DNA of 64,000 bases from Spinacia oleracea (lineage: Eukaryota > Streptophyta > Magnoliopsida > Caryophyllales > Amaranthaceae): assembly GCF_020520425.1 (NCBI RefSeq), contig NC_079487.1, positions 104,256,141-104,320,140 of the forward strand, read 5' to 3'. Shown here in pieces: positions 46,233 through 57,903 of this stretch (position 1 is the first letter of the stretch; each line of letters starts with the position of its first letter). Below the pieces are notes generated by a model. That model searched no databases, was not told the origin of the DNA, and saw only the letters and a list, made by a program, of their open reading frames with translations. The translations under genes and the position numbers were made by a program.

Positions 46233-46957
46233 TATATACCGTATATGAAATGTGTGACTATTATGTGATTATATAATTATTATGTGACTTAGGTGCGAAA
46301 TGATATGATGTATATTTATGACTATGCTCATGATGATATTTTAAAGTATTCAATTATTATATGATATTATTGTTCGGAAATAATGATGATATTTATAAAG
46401 TTATTTTAAAGAAAAACGATGTTGTTTTTGTCGGCCTGAAAAGTGAACTGAACTAGTAAATGGGCAAGTTACAGGTAGAGGCCATGTTAAAGTTAAAGTT
46501 AAAGGGAACCAGTTCCCCCCTGAAAAGATGTAAGAAAAGTCCCGTCAAATTAAGCCTGTACTTGCCAATGAGCTGTAAAGTAAATGATTTCTTACCGACA
46601 CATGTTTTCCAGATAACGAGACTGCGTTATTTCCAAACAATAAATGCTAATGATTGATATGTGCCAAATGATTTAAAAATAAAACCGTTTTGACGGGCTG
46701 GAGTAATATTACCGAGTTTTCCACTCATTTTTGGATTTTTCTGTGTTTTTCCTGTTTTCTATTTCTATGATAATGTACAGGTTCGATTAAGGAGCTCAAG
46801 TTGCTCAAATGAGAGTTATTACTGGAGTTGGTTATTTATTATGGAGAGATCGAGATGAGAAATTATTTATTATGGAAATCCTGTTACTGAGGTTGTTATA
46901 AGAATATTGATTTATATTTAATTTTGGAAAAGTTGTATTGTTTATGTAATGTTATTA
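46233..46957. other. Intergenic
   Basis: No gene recognised. A 65-codon frame at 46460-46657 has no known domain. Confidence 0.45.
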
Positions 46958-47344
46958 AGGATTTTTTTTGTCATTTAACACCTTAAAAAAACTAGTTTTT
47001 GTAATTTAACACCTTACTTATTTTTTATTGTTTTTAAACACCTTAAAAAACAAAAAAATTTAGAAATCAACACCACTTGACGACTTTTGTTAGAAAAAAC
47101 CTTAGTTTTTAACTATGCTAAAGTTCCCAAGGCATGATATGGTGGTAAACAACTTCTTCTACCATCAAATTATGCTTTGGAAGCGATATCATGGTTAAAA
47201 ATCAACGTTTTTTTTCTTATGGAAATCGTTAAGCGGTGTTGATTTATAAATTTTTAGATTTTTAAGGTGTTTAAATATAATAAAAAATAAGGTGTTTAAT
47301 TACAAAAACTAATTTTTTTAAGGTGTTAAATGACAAAAAATCCT
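46958..47344. mobile_element. Inverted-repeat element with AAGGTGTTAAATGACA ends
   Basis: Arms of about 60 bp (AGGATTTTTTTTGTCATTTA against TAAATGACAAAAAATCCT) are flanked by a 7-bp repeat GTTATTA (46951-46957 and 47345-47351). The element is 387 bp and non-coding. Its fold-back style resembles the element at 27.9 kb. Superfamily unknown. Confidence 0.82.
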
Positions 47345-47488
47345 GTTATTAATTAAGGATTATTTTATTTGTGGGCCCATACCCACAAGTCCCAGGATTA
47401 ATTAAGCCTAATTCCGTTGTCAATGATTAGTAAAGTACGGTTTATTACCGATAATTAAGGTACCGTAAAGTCGAAGCGTTACATTAAA

Positions 47489-48080
47489 TATGGAGGATTT
47501 AGAGAAATTAGAGAGCCTCGGTAAGTGTAACAAGTCAAAAAGCTTGAGTATTGAATACTCCCTCCGTATTTATTTAAAAGATTAAGAAGAAGAATTGAAT
47601 TAATAATGTAATAAAACAAGTGGGGTTGAGTAGATATTTTAATAAGTTGGGGAATATGTTATTTTAGAGGGGTTAGGGGTAGGGTGTAGTTCTGAAATTA
47701 TTTGTTTAATAGGGTGGTGAGACATATGATATATTAGATAGATTATTTAATTAGATGGTGGAGTTGATAAGTTATTAAAAATGTTAAGTGTATCTCTTAA
47801 ATAAATACGGCCATAAAAAATAAATACATTCCTTAAATAAACACGGAGGGAGTACTATTGTAATAGTACCGTGTACATAGAAAAATACTCTTGTGCCTCA
47901 AGTTTAATAGGTCACTCATCTCTTGCACACCTGTCCATCACTACACGGTTTAGTACTCCATACTTTCTCTATCTTTCTTTCTTTCTTTCTTTTACAAGGC
48001 TCAATTTCCGTTATTGTGCCAAAAAAAATTAATTGGAAAAAAAATTAAATTTATAGTGACCTTTTATTAAACTATAGCAC
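47489..48080. repeat. Second copy of the F-box upstream segment
   Basis: It matches 26265-26560 at both ends, with a Stowaway-like MITE inserted in the middle (47558-47852). No F-box coding sequence accompanies it here. Confidence 0.85.
47558..47852. mobile_element. Stowaway-like MITE, GAGATACACTTG family
   Basis: Inverted ends CTCCCTCCGTATTTATTTAA and TTAAATAAACACGGAGGGAG are flanked by TA (47556-47557 and 47853-47854). GTGTATCTCTTAAATAAATACGGCC lies inside a doubled right end. The related site at 26.3 kb lacks it. Confidence 0.93.
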
Positions 48081-48365
48081 AGGGAGTCTACAACTCTACA
48101 TTAGTTTGACCGGGCCTGGTACTCCTTGTTAGTCACGTACGGGTGTTGTAAAAATCATCCCATTCGACCATTTTCCATGTCAATATTACGCCCTTCATAG
48201 TTTTAAGACTCACATGTTAACCGACACAACTATAAAGGAAATATGGTTGAATTTGATATAATAATGATTCAAGTGTAGTAGTTGACAATAAAAAAATATA
48301 ATTAAAACAAGTAAAGCGTAAAAGTTATCAAAATACGATTACTATTTTTGATAGAAATATACCTA

Positions 48366-49042
48366 GGCTCCGTTTGGTAAGACGTAAAACTTTTTCAATG
48401 TAAAATGATTTTCCATGGAAAACAATTTTCAAAGGAAAACACAATTCCAAACTAGTTTTCCTTTGTTTGGTAACTTAGGCTCCGTTTGGTAAGACGTAAA
48501 ACTTTTTCAATGTAAAATGATTTTCCATGGAAAACAATTTTCAAAGGAAAACACAATTCCAAACTAGTTTTCCTTTGTTTGGTAACTTAGGCTCCGTTTG
48601 GTAAGACGTAAAACTTTTTCAATGTAAAATGATTTTCCATGGAAAACAATTTTCAAAGGAAAACAAAATTCCAAACTAGTTTTCCTTTGTTTGGTAACTT
48701 AGGCTCCGTTTGGTAAGACGTAAAACCTTTTCAATGTAAAATGATTTTCCATGGAAAACAATTTTCAAAGGAAAATACAATTCCAAACTAGTTTTCCTTT
48801 GTTTGGTAACTTAAAGGAAAATGGGAGAAGATGGTGAAGATTGAGGGGAAGAAAGGAGAATGGAGTAGGGAGGAAAGAAGGAAAAGTGGTTTCCCTCCCT
48901 TTCAAATGGAAAAGGGTTTTCCACATTTGAGGGAGTCATGTAAAATTGTTTTACATCCCTTACCCAACCAAACAACGTAAAATGATTGAAAAGGGGGAAA
49001 TCGTTTTCCATGAAAACGTTTTACGTCCTACCAAACGGAGCC
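48366..49042. mobile_element. MITE-like element with four 112-bp terminal repeats
   Basis: The ends GGCTCCGTTTGGTAAGACGT and ACGTCCTACCAAACGGAGCC are complementary and flanked by CTA (48363-48365 and 49043-49045). The left end is amplified: four near-identical 112-bp units begin AGGCTCCGTTTGG at 48365, 48477, 48589 and 48701. The interior right half is GGAAAA-rich. No transposase. Confidence 0.88.
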
Positions 49043-49212
49043 CTAATGCATATAACAAGAAATGTGTTTGAAACGTCTTCCTATTTGGTGATTCACCAAA
49101 GATTTTTGCATAAACCTATGTAATAGCACTGTAACATGTTTTTTGCTTGTTCATTCTCTTCGTGTCTATAGCAACACTATTGTTTGTTTGAGTTCTTGTG
49201 GATGCTATAGAT

Positions 49213-49470
49213 GGTCACCTGAATGCAATCCTAAAATCCAACCAACAATTCTTCATCTATCTTTACATTGTAATTACCCCTTATTCTAAGTTCTAATTTG
49301 TTAGGATCAAACCCAGAAGTAATCCAATAACCAAATTTGGGGATCAATGTGACTACCCGCATGAACATTAGTTCCTCGAAACCCATTTCCACAACCCATT
49401 GTGTTTGCATGTTTGTTAAATTGGTAACAAAAGTTGCAAATCGACTAACACCATAACCCAAAATCTGCAA
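49213..49470 (-). pseudogene. Fragment of a plant transposon-associated ORF
   Basis: A 79-codon frame reads MGFEELMFMRVVTLIPKFGYW and then GFDPNKLELRIRGN. It resembles the N-terminal module found in many plant transposon-encoded proteins of the type 'GFGxLLxLRV...FAYWLVxNFDP'. The assignment is from memory of that pattern. No further domain is attached. Confidence 0.45.
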
Positions 49471-49623
49471 TGATGAAATGGTTCTTAGTGAAAGTACATC
49501 AAGTTATTGTATGACCAGCATAATAAGCTACATTGAGAGCTCATGTACAAAAGACCATGATCAAATAACGTCTTATATTACACTACGTACATTTAGTTAA
49601 TAATGTTGTATTGAAGACAATTA

Positions 49624-49888
49624 CACTACAAAAAATTGAATCATTAACGACGGGAAATCATGTCGTTAAAGGCCATTAATCGTTGATTAATGACGGGATT
49701 TCCTGTCGTGAACCAGTCATAAAAGGGGGCAGTTGTTAATGGAAAATCCCGTCGTAAAAGACATATGTGACGGTGTTCCCGTCTTTGTTTGGTTGTAAGC
49801 CCCGTCGCAAAAGGCTCTTGCGACGGAATTTTTGACCAGTCGTAATTATGATGTCGACGTGTCGTTAAAGATACAAATTCTTGTAGTG
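49624..49888. mobile_element. Miniature CACTA-like element
   Basis: It starts CACTACAAAAAATTGAATC and ends ACAAATTCTTGTAGTG, with a TTA duplication on both sides (49621-49623 and 49889-49891). CACTA ends plus a 3-bp duplication define the class. The body holds subterminal repeats of GACGGG/CCCGTC and GTCGTTAAAG, as expected for transposase binding. At 265 bp it is non-autonomous. Confidence 0.93.
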
Positions 49889-50039
49889 TTAGTTACAACA
49901 TTTTGAATAAACGTATATATCATGCCTCAGGAGTATATTGAACATCCTTGATCAACGAATTGGCATTACCATAAATACTATATTGAAATATAACTTTTAA
50001 AAGGATTAAACTCAAATGAGTGTGATATTAATATATATC

Positions 50040-50650
50040 CAAATGTTGATCTTGATTGGATTTGGAGAGTTTGTACTTTACCTAAAATTAAAGTTTTTAT
50101 ATGGTTGGCTTTCCATGACATTCTATCCCATAAAGTTTTGTTAAATGTGAGACATATTACTCATTCTTATACTTGTGATATGATTGTTGTGCATACATTC
50201 CTGAGAATTCTCGATCTCCATATCCTCAGACATTGCCCGAAAGCTAAAGAAGTTTGAGATTTACTTAATGTCTTAGATGCTCCCTACTCAAATTCTCTTT
50301 CAAATTGGCTCTCTTCGAATGTAACTCACACACCTACCCCTCAAAATGATAACATATCCCTTCCCTGACAAACACTTTTATCCCTACCTGATAGATGTCT
50401 TTTTAAATCTCGAGCTTTAGCTTTAAAAATGAAATCATATCATGTCTACAAAATATAAATGGCTATGTATATTATTTGGAAAGAGAAGAAGTATAAACTG
50501 TTCTGTAACAATGTGTATCATGGAGAAGTAAGAGTCAAAGAAAATGATGGAATGGTTTTCTCTCATAAGGCTGACAATAGGAAATTGAAGGAGTTTCTGA
50601 ATCAAGAAGCTTTTCCTCGTGTTGGTATACTGCGTTTGATTGTTCTTTAG
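50040..50650 (+). mobile_element. Decayed LINE fragment
   Basis: The plus strand encodes DWIWRVCTLPKIKVFIWLAF, matching the RT zinc-binding domain of plant L1-type elements. A later stretch, MAMYIIWKEKKYKLFCNNV (50459 onward), resembles the linker before RNase H. Stops and frame changes separate them, and the CxxC cysteines of the zinc-binding part are mostly lost. Confidence 0.75.
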
Positions 50651-51180
50651 AAGTTATGGAATTTTAAACGCACCAAGAACTTACATGTCTATAACATCCA
50701 AATTCAATTTCAAACCCAAATTAAGAGTATACAATTAAGATCTTGCACGTACTAAAATGTACAATATATTTATTGTACATCGAGATAATAGTTACCTAGT
50801 TTTTTTATAACTTTTAATATATTTTTATTAACTTTAATATTATGAGAAAAAAAATTAATGGATAAGTATTTTAAAAGAGTTAAATAATTACTGTTTTAAA
50901 AAACTAATGAATAATTTTGATTAAAATAATAACCACTTGTAAAATAAGAATCATTTCATTGATGTAATTACCAGCTAGGCCAACTATTGATGTTTGTGAA
51001 TCATAGAATACATTGTACTCTTAACGCAGGCCCAAACCATACGGAGTATTTGATAATATTTTGTAACGGGTCATTGTGCCCATATAGATTGAATGTGTTG
51101 CTTTGTGCCTGAGTCACTTCTATTTTTGTCGGATTGCGGTTGGATTTGGACCGGTTCTTAGAAAGCCTACTTTTGTTCAC
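50651..51180. other. Intergenic repeat relative
   Basis: The region 50750-50920 is a diverged relative of 43770-43940, including the TGTACAATA...TATTGTACA inverted repeat. No gene recognised. Confidence 0.5.
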
Positions 51181-52379
51181 CGTTTAGTAACCCCTAACTA
51201 TTGTACCCGGTACAGCCAACTCTGGCTGTACCCCCGCCAAAAAACGACGCGCCTGTATTGTTTGTTCATTCTTGTTGTATTGTTTGTTCTTTCATGTTGT
51301 TTTTTAAAATTCATCATAAAATTGTTGTATTGTTTGTTCTTTTTTCTGGAATTTTATGTTTTTTATATTGTTTGTTCTTTTTTTGTTGAATTATTTGTTC
51401 TTTCTTGTTTATTTGTTTGTTCATAATAATCATCTAGTTAATGTATTGTTCGTAATGAAATTAAACTCTTCATTGTTCCTTTATGTTTTTACAAGCAAAT
51501 GTATTGTTTATTCTTTCTTTTTGTATTGTTTGTTCTTTCTTGTTGTACTGTAAGTTCTTTCAGGTTGTTTTTTTAATTAATCATAAAATTGTTCATAATT
51601 GTTACTCCGTATATTGTTTGTTCTTTATTCTGAAATTTTATGTTCTTTTTTATATTATTTTTTCTTTCTTGTTTATTTGTATGTTCATAATAATCATCTC
51701 GTTAATGTTCAAAATGAATTGGTTCATCCCCTCAAAAAAAAAAAAAAAAAATGAATTGGTTCATACTTTTTATTTTATTTATTCATACTTTTTGTTTTAT
51801 TTGTTCATACATTTTGTATTTTTTGTTCTTTCTTGTTCTATATTACTAAACATCTTATAAACCCTTGTATCTTTTTAACCTATTTGTTTTCTTTGCATGC
51901 TCATCATTTTCAAATAAGTAAATGTTCATTTTAAAATTAGTTGTGATCATCATATCAAATTAATTACTATTTTCATTTTCAGCCTAAAACAATGTGGATA
52001 TTGAAATTGTGAAAGTCAAATATTGTGTTCAAATCACACTTCATACACACATTCAAAATTATAAGAATTCGAGACTACATCAAAAGCAAAATTCAAGATT
52101 GAATATATAGAAAATAAGTGGAGATTTCTACCAATATTTTGTAATTCAAGTACAAACTTACATATATAGGCAATACCTAAAATATTCAATTTTTTGGTAA
52201 AAGGTGTTATTTGGCATGTTTTAATTGCTCAATATATGTAAATATATGTTCAAAATAATAACATAATAATGCAATAATTAAGTTCATTTTAAAATTAGTA
52301 ACTACTCATTTCACAATCAGTAGATAGATGTTCATTTCTAAATTGGTTGAATAAATGAGGATGACCAAATAATTAGATA

Positions 52380-53575
52380 AACTAGATTTTACCTCGTGCG
52401 ATGCACGAATTTTATTAAATTGTTATGTTAAAATAAAACTCCTATATATACCAACTACTATATTTATATATTAGATTATATTATTTTTTATTTTGGATTG
52501 AATTTTATTTTATATTTATTTTTTTAATTATTAGAGTGTTTGACTTTGGATGAAATTGTATATGCATAATATTAATAATTAATTAATAAAAATATCTACG
52601 TGGCGCCTAATTATTCATCTACGTGGCACTTGAGTTTTTATTCAAAAATAATTTCAAAATATTAGTTTTCATTGGCCGAAAGCAATAGATTTCCTACGTG
52701 GCGCTCTAATATTGGGTTAGTGTTTGATTTTAGATTGAATTTTATTTTAGATTAGTGTTTGATTTTGGATGAAATTTATTTTAGATTTATTTCTTAATTA
52801 TTAAAGAGTTTGATTTTAGATGGAGTTGTATATATTAGTAATTAATTAATTAAAATATCTATGTGGCACTTGATTTTTTTAATTCAAAAATAAATTAAAA
52901 ATCTTATTTTTCGTTGGCCGAAACCAATAGTAATCCTAGGTGGTGCTCTAATATTTCAGCAAATATGTCTCCTTCATATATATACACTAGATTTTAGCCC
53001 GTGCGATGGACGGATTCTATTAAATTGTTATGTATATACCAATTTTATATACTTCGTATTAGATTAAATTAGTTTTTGATTTTGTATTAAATTTCAATTT
53101 AGATTTAAAATAAATAAATTATGAGAGTGTTTATTTTTGGATGAAATTGTATATGCGTAATATTATTAATTAATTAATTAAAATATCTACGTGGCGTTTA
53201 ATTATTTATCTACGTGGCACTCGACTTTTTTAATTCAAAATTAATTTTGAAATCTTATTTTTCATTGGCCGAAACCATTAGATTCCCCACATGACCCTCT
53301 AATATTGGATAATGAATTTTATTTATTTTATTTTAGATTAGTGTTTGATTTTGAATGAATTTTATTTTAGATTTTTTTTAATTATTATAGTGTTTGATTT
53401 TAGATGGAGTTGTATATATTAGTAATTAATTAATTAAAATATCTACGTGGCACCTAATTAATTATCTACATGGCAATCGATTTTTTTAATTCAAAAATAA
53501 ATTAAAAATCTTATTTTTCATTGGCCGAAACCATTAGTAATCTTAGGTGGCGCTCTAATATTTCAGTAAATATGC
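52380..53575 (-). mobile_element. Two tandem Helitron-like units of about 605 bp
   Basis: Each unit starts ACTAGATTTTA followed by CGTGCGATG-type hairpin sequence (52380 and about 52985), contains CTACGTGGCGCCTAATTATT-like and TCATTGGCCGAAA motifs, and ends CAGYAAATATGYCTCCTT. On the minus strand each start reads as a GC hairpin then CTAGT, as in Helitron 3' ends. The units share order and length but are well diverged. Confidence 0.65.
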
Positions 53576-53578
53576 CTC

Positions 53579-53694
<116 letters not shown>

Positions 53695-53862
53695 TGCTCA
53701 TATTCGAATGAGTAGATAAATGTTCATTTCCAAATAAATAAATAAATGTTCATTTCCAAATAAATAAATAAATATTCATTTTCGAAATAGTAAAGGTTCG
53801 TTTTGGATGGGGTACAGACCGCAAAAAATTTGCGGGGAACTAACATCTAATCTTTAACACAT

Positions 53863-54528
53863 TCATAAAACAAAATCAACATTTGTCATGGAGGAAGACA
53901 AAGGTCACAATAAGAGGAATAGATCAAGGTGAGATGCCTTTCTTCATTGACTAGCATTTGATACAAATTAATATTAGTACCAAATCATCATTAACCTACT
54001 TTATCAAAAGTTACTAGTAATCTACAAAGATTGCAAATGTTGTTTCTAACATAATTTTCAAAGGGAACTTTCCAATCTTGAGTAGAAAGCAACCCAAAAA
54101 CAAAACAAACAAAAAAAGTGTTGAAAAACACCAACTTTTGTCATTTTTGTTAGTCTTAAGCTAAGCATATGTGCCAATGCAACAAAGCAATACAATAAAT
54201 CAACTGAAAATTACTTATTGTAGTAGCAAACAGATGGAATCTACATAGACTTAAAATAGTATTGTAGATTTGTAGTATAGTAGGTTCCATGTTTAGCATT
54301 TCTTCATCTGCACATCTTGAATAGTTTGCCTACAGAATCATCCTTTTCTACGCGACAACGAAACAACCTTACCAATGATATAATGTCTATATATTCTTCT
54401 TCTTGTATGTTGTTCATGTTCCTGGATACTCTATTGTACTAGCAACTTTAGTTTACATATGAGCTGAGTGACCATTTTACACTACTACACTAATTGAGAT
54501 TTGAGAGAGTAGTGCCTAATTTTGGAGG
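53863..54528 (+). promoter_or_regulatory. Upstream region of the X8-domain gene
   Basis: No coding sequence recognised. The promoter and 5' untranslated region of the gene starting at 54529 presumably lie here, but no clear TATA box was assigned. Confidence 0.4.
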
Positions 54529-57500
54529 ATGAGCCTTCTTTATTTCACTTTTGTGTTACTTCTCTTCACACATTGTGGTAAGTGTTTCATACTGCTTTCT
54601 AGTTTTGTTGTCCTGAACCTGTCATGTACTTAATTTCCAGATTTCTATCGTTTTTAAGGTTCCAAATGAGTGAAAATAAAAAAGAAAACATAGATAATTA
54701 GTGACATGAGAAGATAAATTGAGCATTTTGTTTTATAGTACGGAGTACCACGTATGGAGTATATGTTATTATGATTTGTCATTAATTCATTTATCGGGTT
54801 TCAGTAAGTCAATATTTTTGGTGTTGAAACGACTACTTACATGTTGCGGAGGTTGTTTTTTCGCATATCAGATATGTGTGGCAACACACATATCACCTAA
54901 AAGACAAATAGCTAAAAGACAAAAAAGTAAGTACCATTCATGTTAAAAAAAGTATCATTCTGTAAAAAAAGTACCATTCTGTAAAAAAAAGTATCATTTT
55001 TGTTTAAATAAGTACCATTTAATTTCTTTTTTGTCCTTTTGCCTATTTTGTCTTTTGTTCTGATATGTATTTGCCTATACATATCTGATATGCACAAAGA
55101 CTTCCTCCCTGTTGCGCGCGTAATAACCGAACATTGACACTCCTATGTCCTAAGTGTACAAATAATATTTTCTTATAGTGTAAACCTTAACTAGTGGAAT
55201 AATTTTAAGTAGTGTTAATTTGTTACTAAATGTTTAGCACTTATATATTAATCTTCCTAATTTGAGTTGTATTTTTCAATATGTATGTTTGTTTTCAGAT
55301 GCAAGAAATTCTTTAGTGCAATCCAGAAAGCTCTCAAATCCCATGAATCAAAATATGAAACACTTGAAAATTTTGGATATGGCAAAGAACTTGAATATGT
55401 TAATAGATGTATCAATGAAAGATTCATCAAATGCTGAATCTTTAGTAAGCTCCCCATTTACTTTACCACCTTATAATTCTTTAGCTCCGGTTTCTTTACC
55501 GGACAATAATAATGATACACCGCCTTTTTGCGTTTACCCACCACCCAACCCGGAATCCCCCTCCCCGACTATTCCAAGCCCGGTCCAATATAATCCAACA
55601 CCGCCTTCTAGCTCACCTCCTAGTCCGTTCGGTATCGTACCTTCCCCTACCACGCCGGATTTTTCTCCAAGCCCACCAAGCATTGTTCCCGGGCCTCCCG
55701 AGAATGTTCCAAACCCACCTAATTATGAACCAAGCCCACCAAGTGGTGACATTCCAAGCCCACCAGAAGACGTACCGATACCAAGCCCACCAAGTATTGA
55801 TATTCCAAGCCCACCAGAAGACGTACCAACACCAAGCCCACCAAGTGTAGATATTCCAAGCCCACCAGAAGACATACCAACACCAAGCCCACCAGAAAAT
55901 GTACCGTCTCCAATAGGCTATGAACCAAGCCCACCAGTTTTTGAACCAAGTCCGCCGGTTTTTGAACCGCCTGTAGTGTATCCACCACCAACAGTACCAC
56001 GGTCACCACCGGGTGGGGGTGGACGTGGATCGGGTGGTAGTGTTTGGTGTGTTGCTAAACCATCAGTACCCGACCCAATTATCCAAGAGGCTATGAATTA
56101 TGCTTGTGGATCTGGTGCAGATTGTGGGCCTTTACAACCAAATGGGCAATGTTACGAACCAAACACACTTCTAGCGCATGCTTCTTATGCATTCAATAGC
56201 TATTGGCAAAGGACCAAAGCTGCTGGGGCCACTTGTTCATTTGGAGGGACTGCTATTCTAGTCACTGTAAATCCAAGTGAGTATAGTTTTTTTTTTTCTT
56301 TTTTCCTTTTTTTTTTTTTTGCATTTATAATTTTATTCTTACACATTAAATTAAATTAAATTAAATTAAATTAGCCCGATGTCTAATTTAGCAAAGTAGA
56401 TTATATACTCAACTAGATTAGATCATGTGCACGCACGGATTTTGATCAATTTTTCACAAAATATTTAACTGATTATCTCCCAAACTACTGCATAGTTATA
56501 ACATTTTTAACATACTCGTTTAGATTTATTCATTTAATGTGCATGTTTAGAATGCTAATATCTATCAAAATAAAATAAAATGCTAATATGGTAATTTGAC
56601 CAAAATATTGAGTGATATATATTCCATTATTAATATAGCGATTTGACTAAAATATTATGAACTTAGAATAATTATTATCACGCCGTATCTATTATTGTCA
56701 TAATTTATAAACTAAAATTTGTTTCCATACATAAATAGTTAATAAAAAAGTTAGAGAATAAAAATAAAATAAAACCGATTGTTTACAAACTTTTATATAA
56801 GGCGGTCTTACGTAAAAGACCACATTGGTGTCATATAAGTTAAGTAATAAAACCAATTAGTTATGCACGGTAATCAATTAGTTAAGTACTGAAACTAATT
56901 AGTTAAGCACTGAAATCAATTAATTAAGCACTGAAACCAATTAGTTAAAAAATCAAAGTGGTCTTTTCGGTAGGGGGTCTTACACAAAAATTGCCGTGGT
57001 TTAGAAGTTTGTTATGATAATGGATATCTCATATTTTACTATTTTTGTGACTTCTGCTACATTTTTCTTGGCTAACATTCGGTTTTCCAAAATAAAACTC
57101 ATCAATTCGTATTTAATACTCCCTCCGTATTTTTTTAAGAGATACACTTGGTTGGGCACGGGTTTTAAGAAGAATAAAAGAAGTGGGGTTAGGGTACATA
57201 TTTTAATAAATAAGTACATTGGGGACCATGTCCTTTTGAACAAGTGGTGGTGGGGGTGGGGTGGGTGTAGTTGTAAAATTATTTTTTAATTGGATGGTGG
57301 GTCATAAAGTGTAGTAGATATATTATTTAATTAGGTGGTGGGGTTGATAAGTTACCAAAAATGGCAAGTGTATCTCTTAAAAAAATACGGCCGGAAAAGG
57401 CAAGTGTATCTCTTAAAAAAATACGGAGGGAGTAAGGTTTTGCTTTGAATATAAAAACAATATTTCTAAATATCCCTAGAAATAAGCTCCAGGATCTAAA

Positions 57501-57903
57501 GGACATACAGGGGCGGATCTTTGTTTGTGCTGGGGTGGTCTGGCCCCTCGGCCGAAATTTTTTATAGTGTATTTTTAGTTACGACCTCCTTTAAAATTTG
57601 TGTATAATTATATAATTACATAGTATATTGTTTAATTTTTTTTCTACCAGCCCCCTCGTAAAACAGTTCAAGGTTAGGACATATATTCTCTAGAGTTTGA
57701 AACACCGTACATATTTTCAAAATCTTACTTTACTTTCACGGTTTCTCCCTTACAAAAAAAAGTTTTAAAAAATAGATTTATATACAACCGATGAATGATC
57801 CTGTTAAAATGACCATTAATATTTTTTTAAAAAGTTGCTAATTAGAAAATTATGTTTTTATTTGCATGCAGGTTCACAAGGATGTCATTTTGTTAGCTAT
57901 TAA
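54529..57903 (+). CDS. Proline-rich X8-domain cell-wall protein
   Basis: Exons 54529-54577, 55299-56276 and 57872-57903 give 352 residues. Exon 1 encodes a signal peptide (MSLLYFTFVLLLFTHC). Residues about 70-262 are extensin-like, rich in SPPS/SPPE, with three 51-bp repeats (55751-55903). Residues 266-352 form an X8 (CBM43) carbohydrate-binding domain: WCVAKPSVPDPIIQEAMNYA, CGSGADCGPLQ, SYAFNSYWQR and CSFGGTAILVTVNPS. Its last cysteine is supplied by the tiny third exon (SQGCHFVSY). X8 domains bind beta-1,3-glucan (callose), and relatives act at plasmodesmata and cell walls. No C-terminal GPI-anchor signal follows, so a secreted protein is likelier than a membrane-anchored one. Both introns (phases 1 and 1) are GT-AG and carry MITEs. 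Confidence 0.92.
54863..55093. mobile_element. MITE-like element in X8 intron 1
   Basis: The ends GCATATCAGATATGTGTGGC and CATATCTGATATGC are complementary. The interior holds four tandem copies of an AGTACCATTCTGTAAAAAAA-type 20-bp unit. Target duplication not identified. Confidence 0.7.
56400..56430 (-). mobile_element. Weak Helitron-like end in X8 intron 2
   Basis: ACTAGATTAGATCATGTGCACGCACGG resembles the CTAG plus hairpin starts at 52.4 and 53.0 kb, but the stem is poor. Confidence 0.25.
56845..56955. repeat. 25-bp tandem repeat, about five units
   Basis: The unit AAACCAATTAGTTAAGCACTG varies by a few bases over 110 bp within intron 2 of the X8 gene. Confidence 0.85.
57119..57432. mobile_element. 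Stowaway-like MITE, GAGATACACTTG family
   Basis: Inverted ends CTCCCTCCGTATTTTTTTAA and TTAAAAAAATACGGAGGGAG are flanked by TA (57117-57118 and 57433-57434). The right end is doubled around CGGCCGGAAAAGG, the mirror image of the copy at 43083. It lies in intron 2 of the X8 gene. Confidence 0.93.
57508..57560. mobile_element. Possible truncated hAT-type end
   Basis: ACAGGGGCGGATCTTTG matches a common plant hAT terminus (CAGGGGCGGA). No facing end or 8-bp duplication was found before the third X8 exon. Confidence 0.3.

Noticed and set aside
55719-56009. 96-codon minus-strand frame rich in Leu-Val-Gly
   Set aside because: Shadow of the SPP-repeat coding sequence of the X8 gene on the plus strand.
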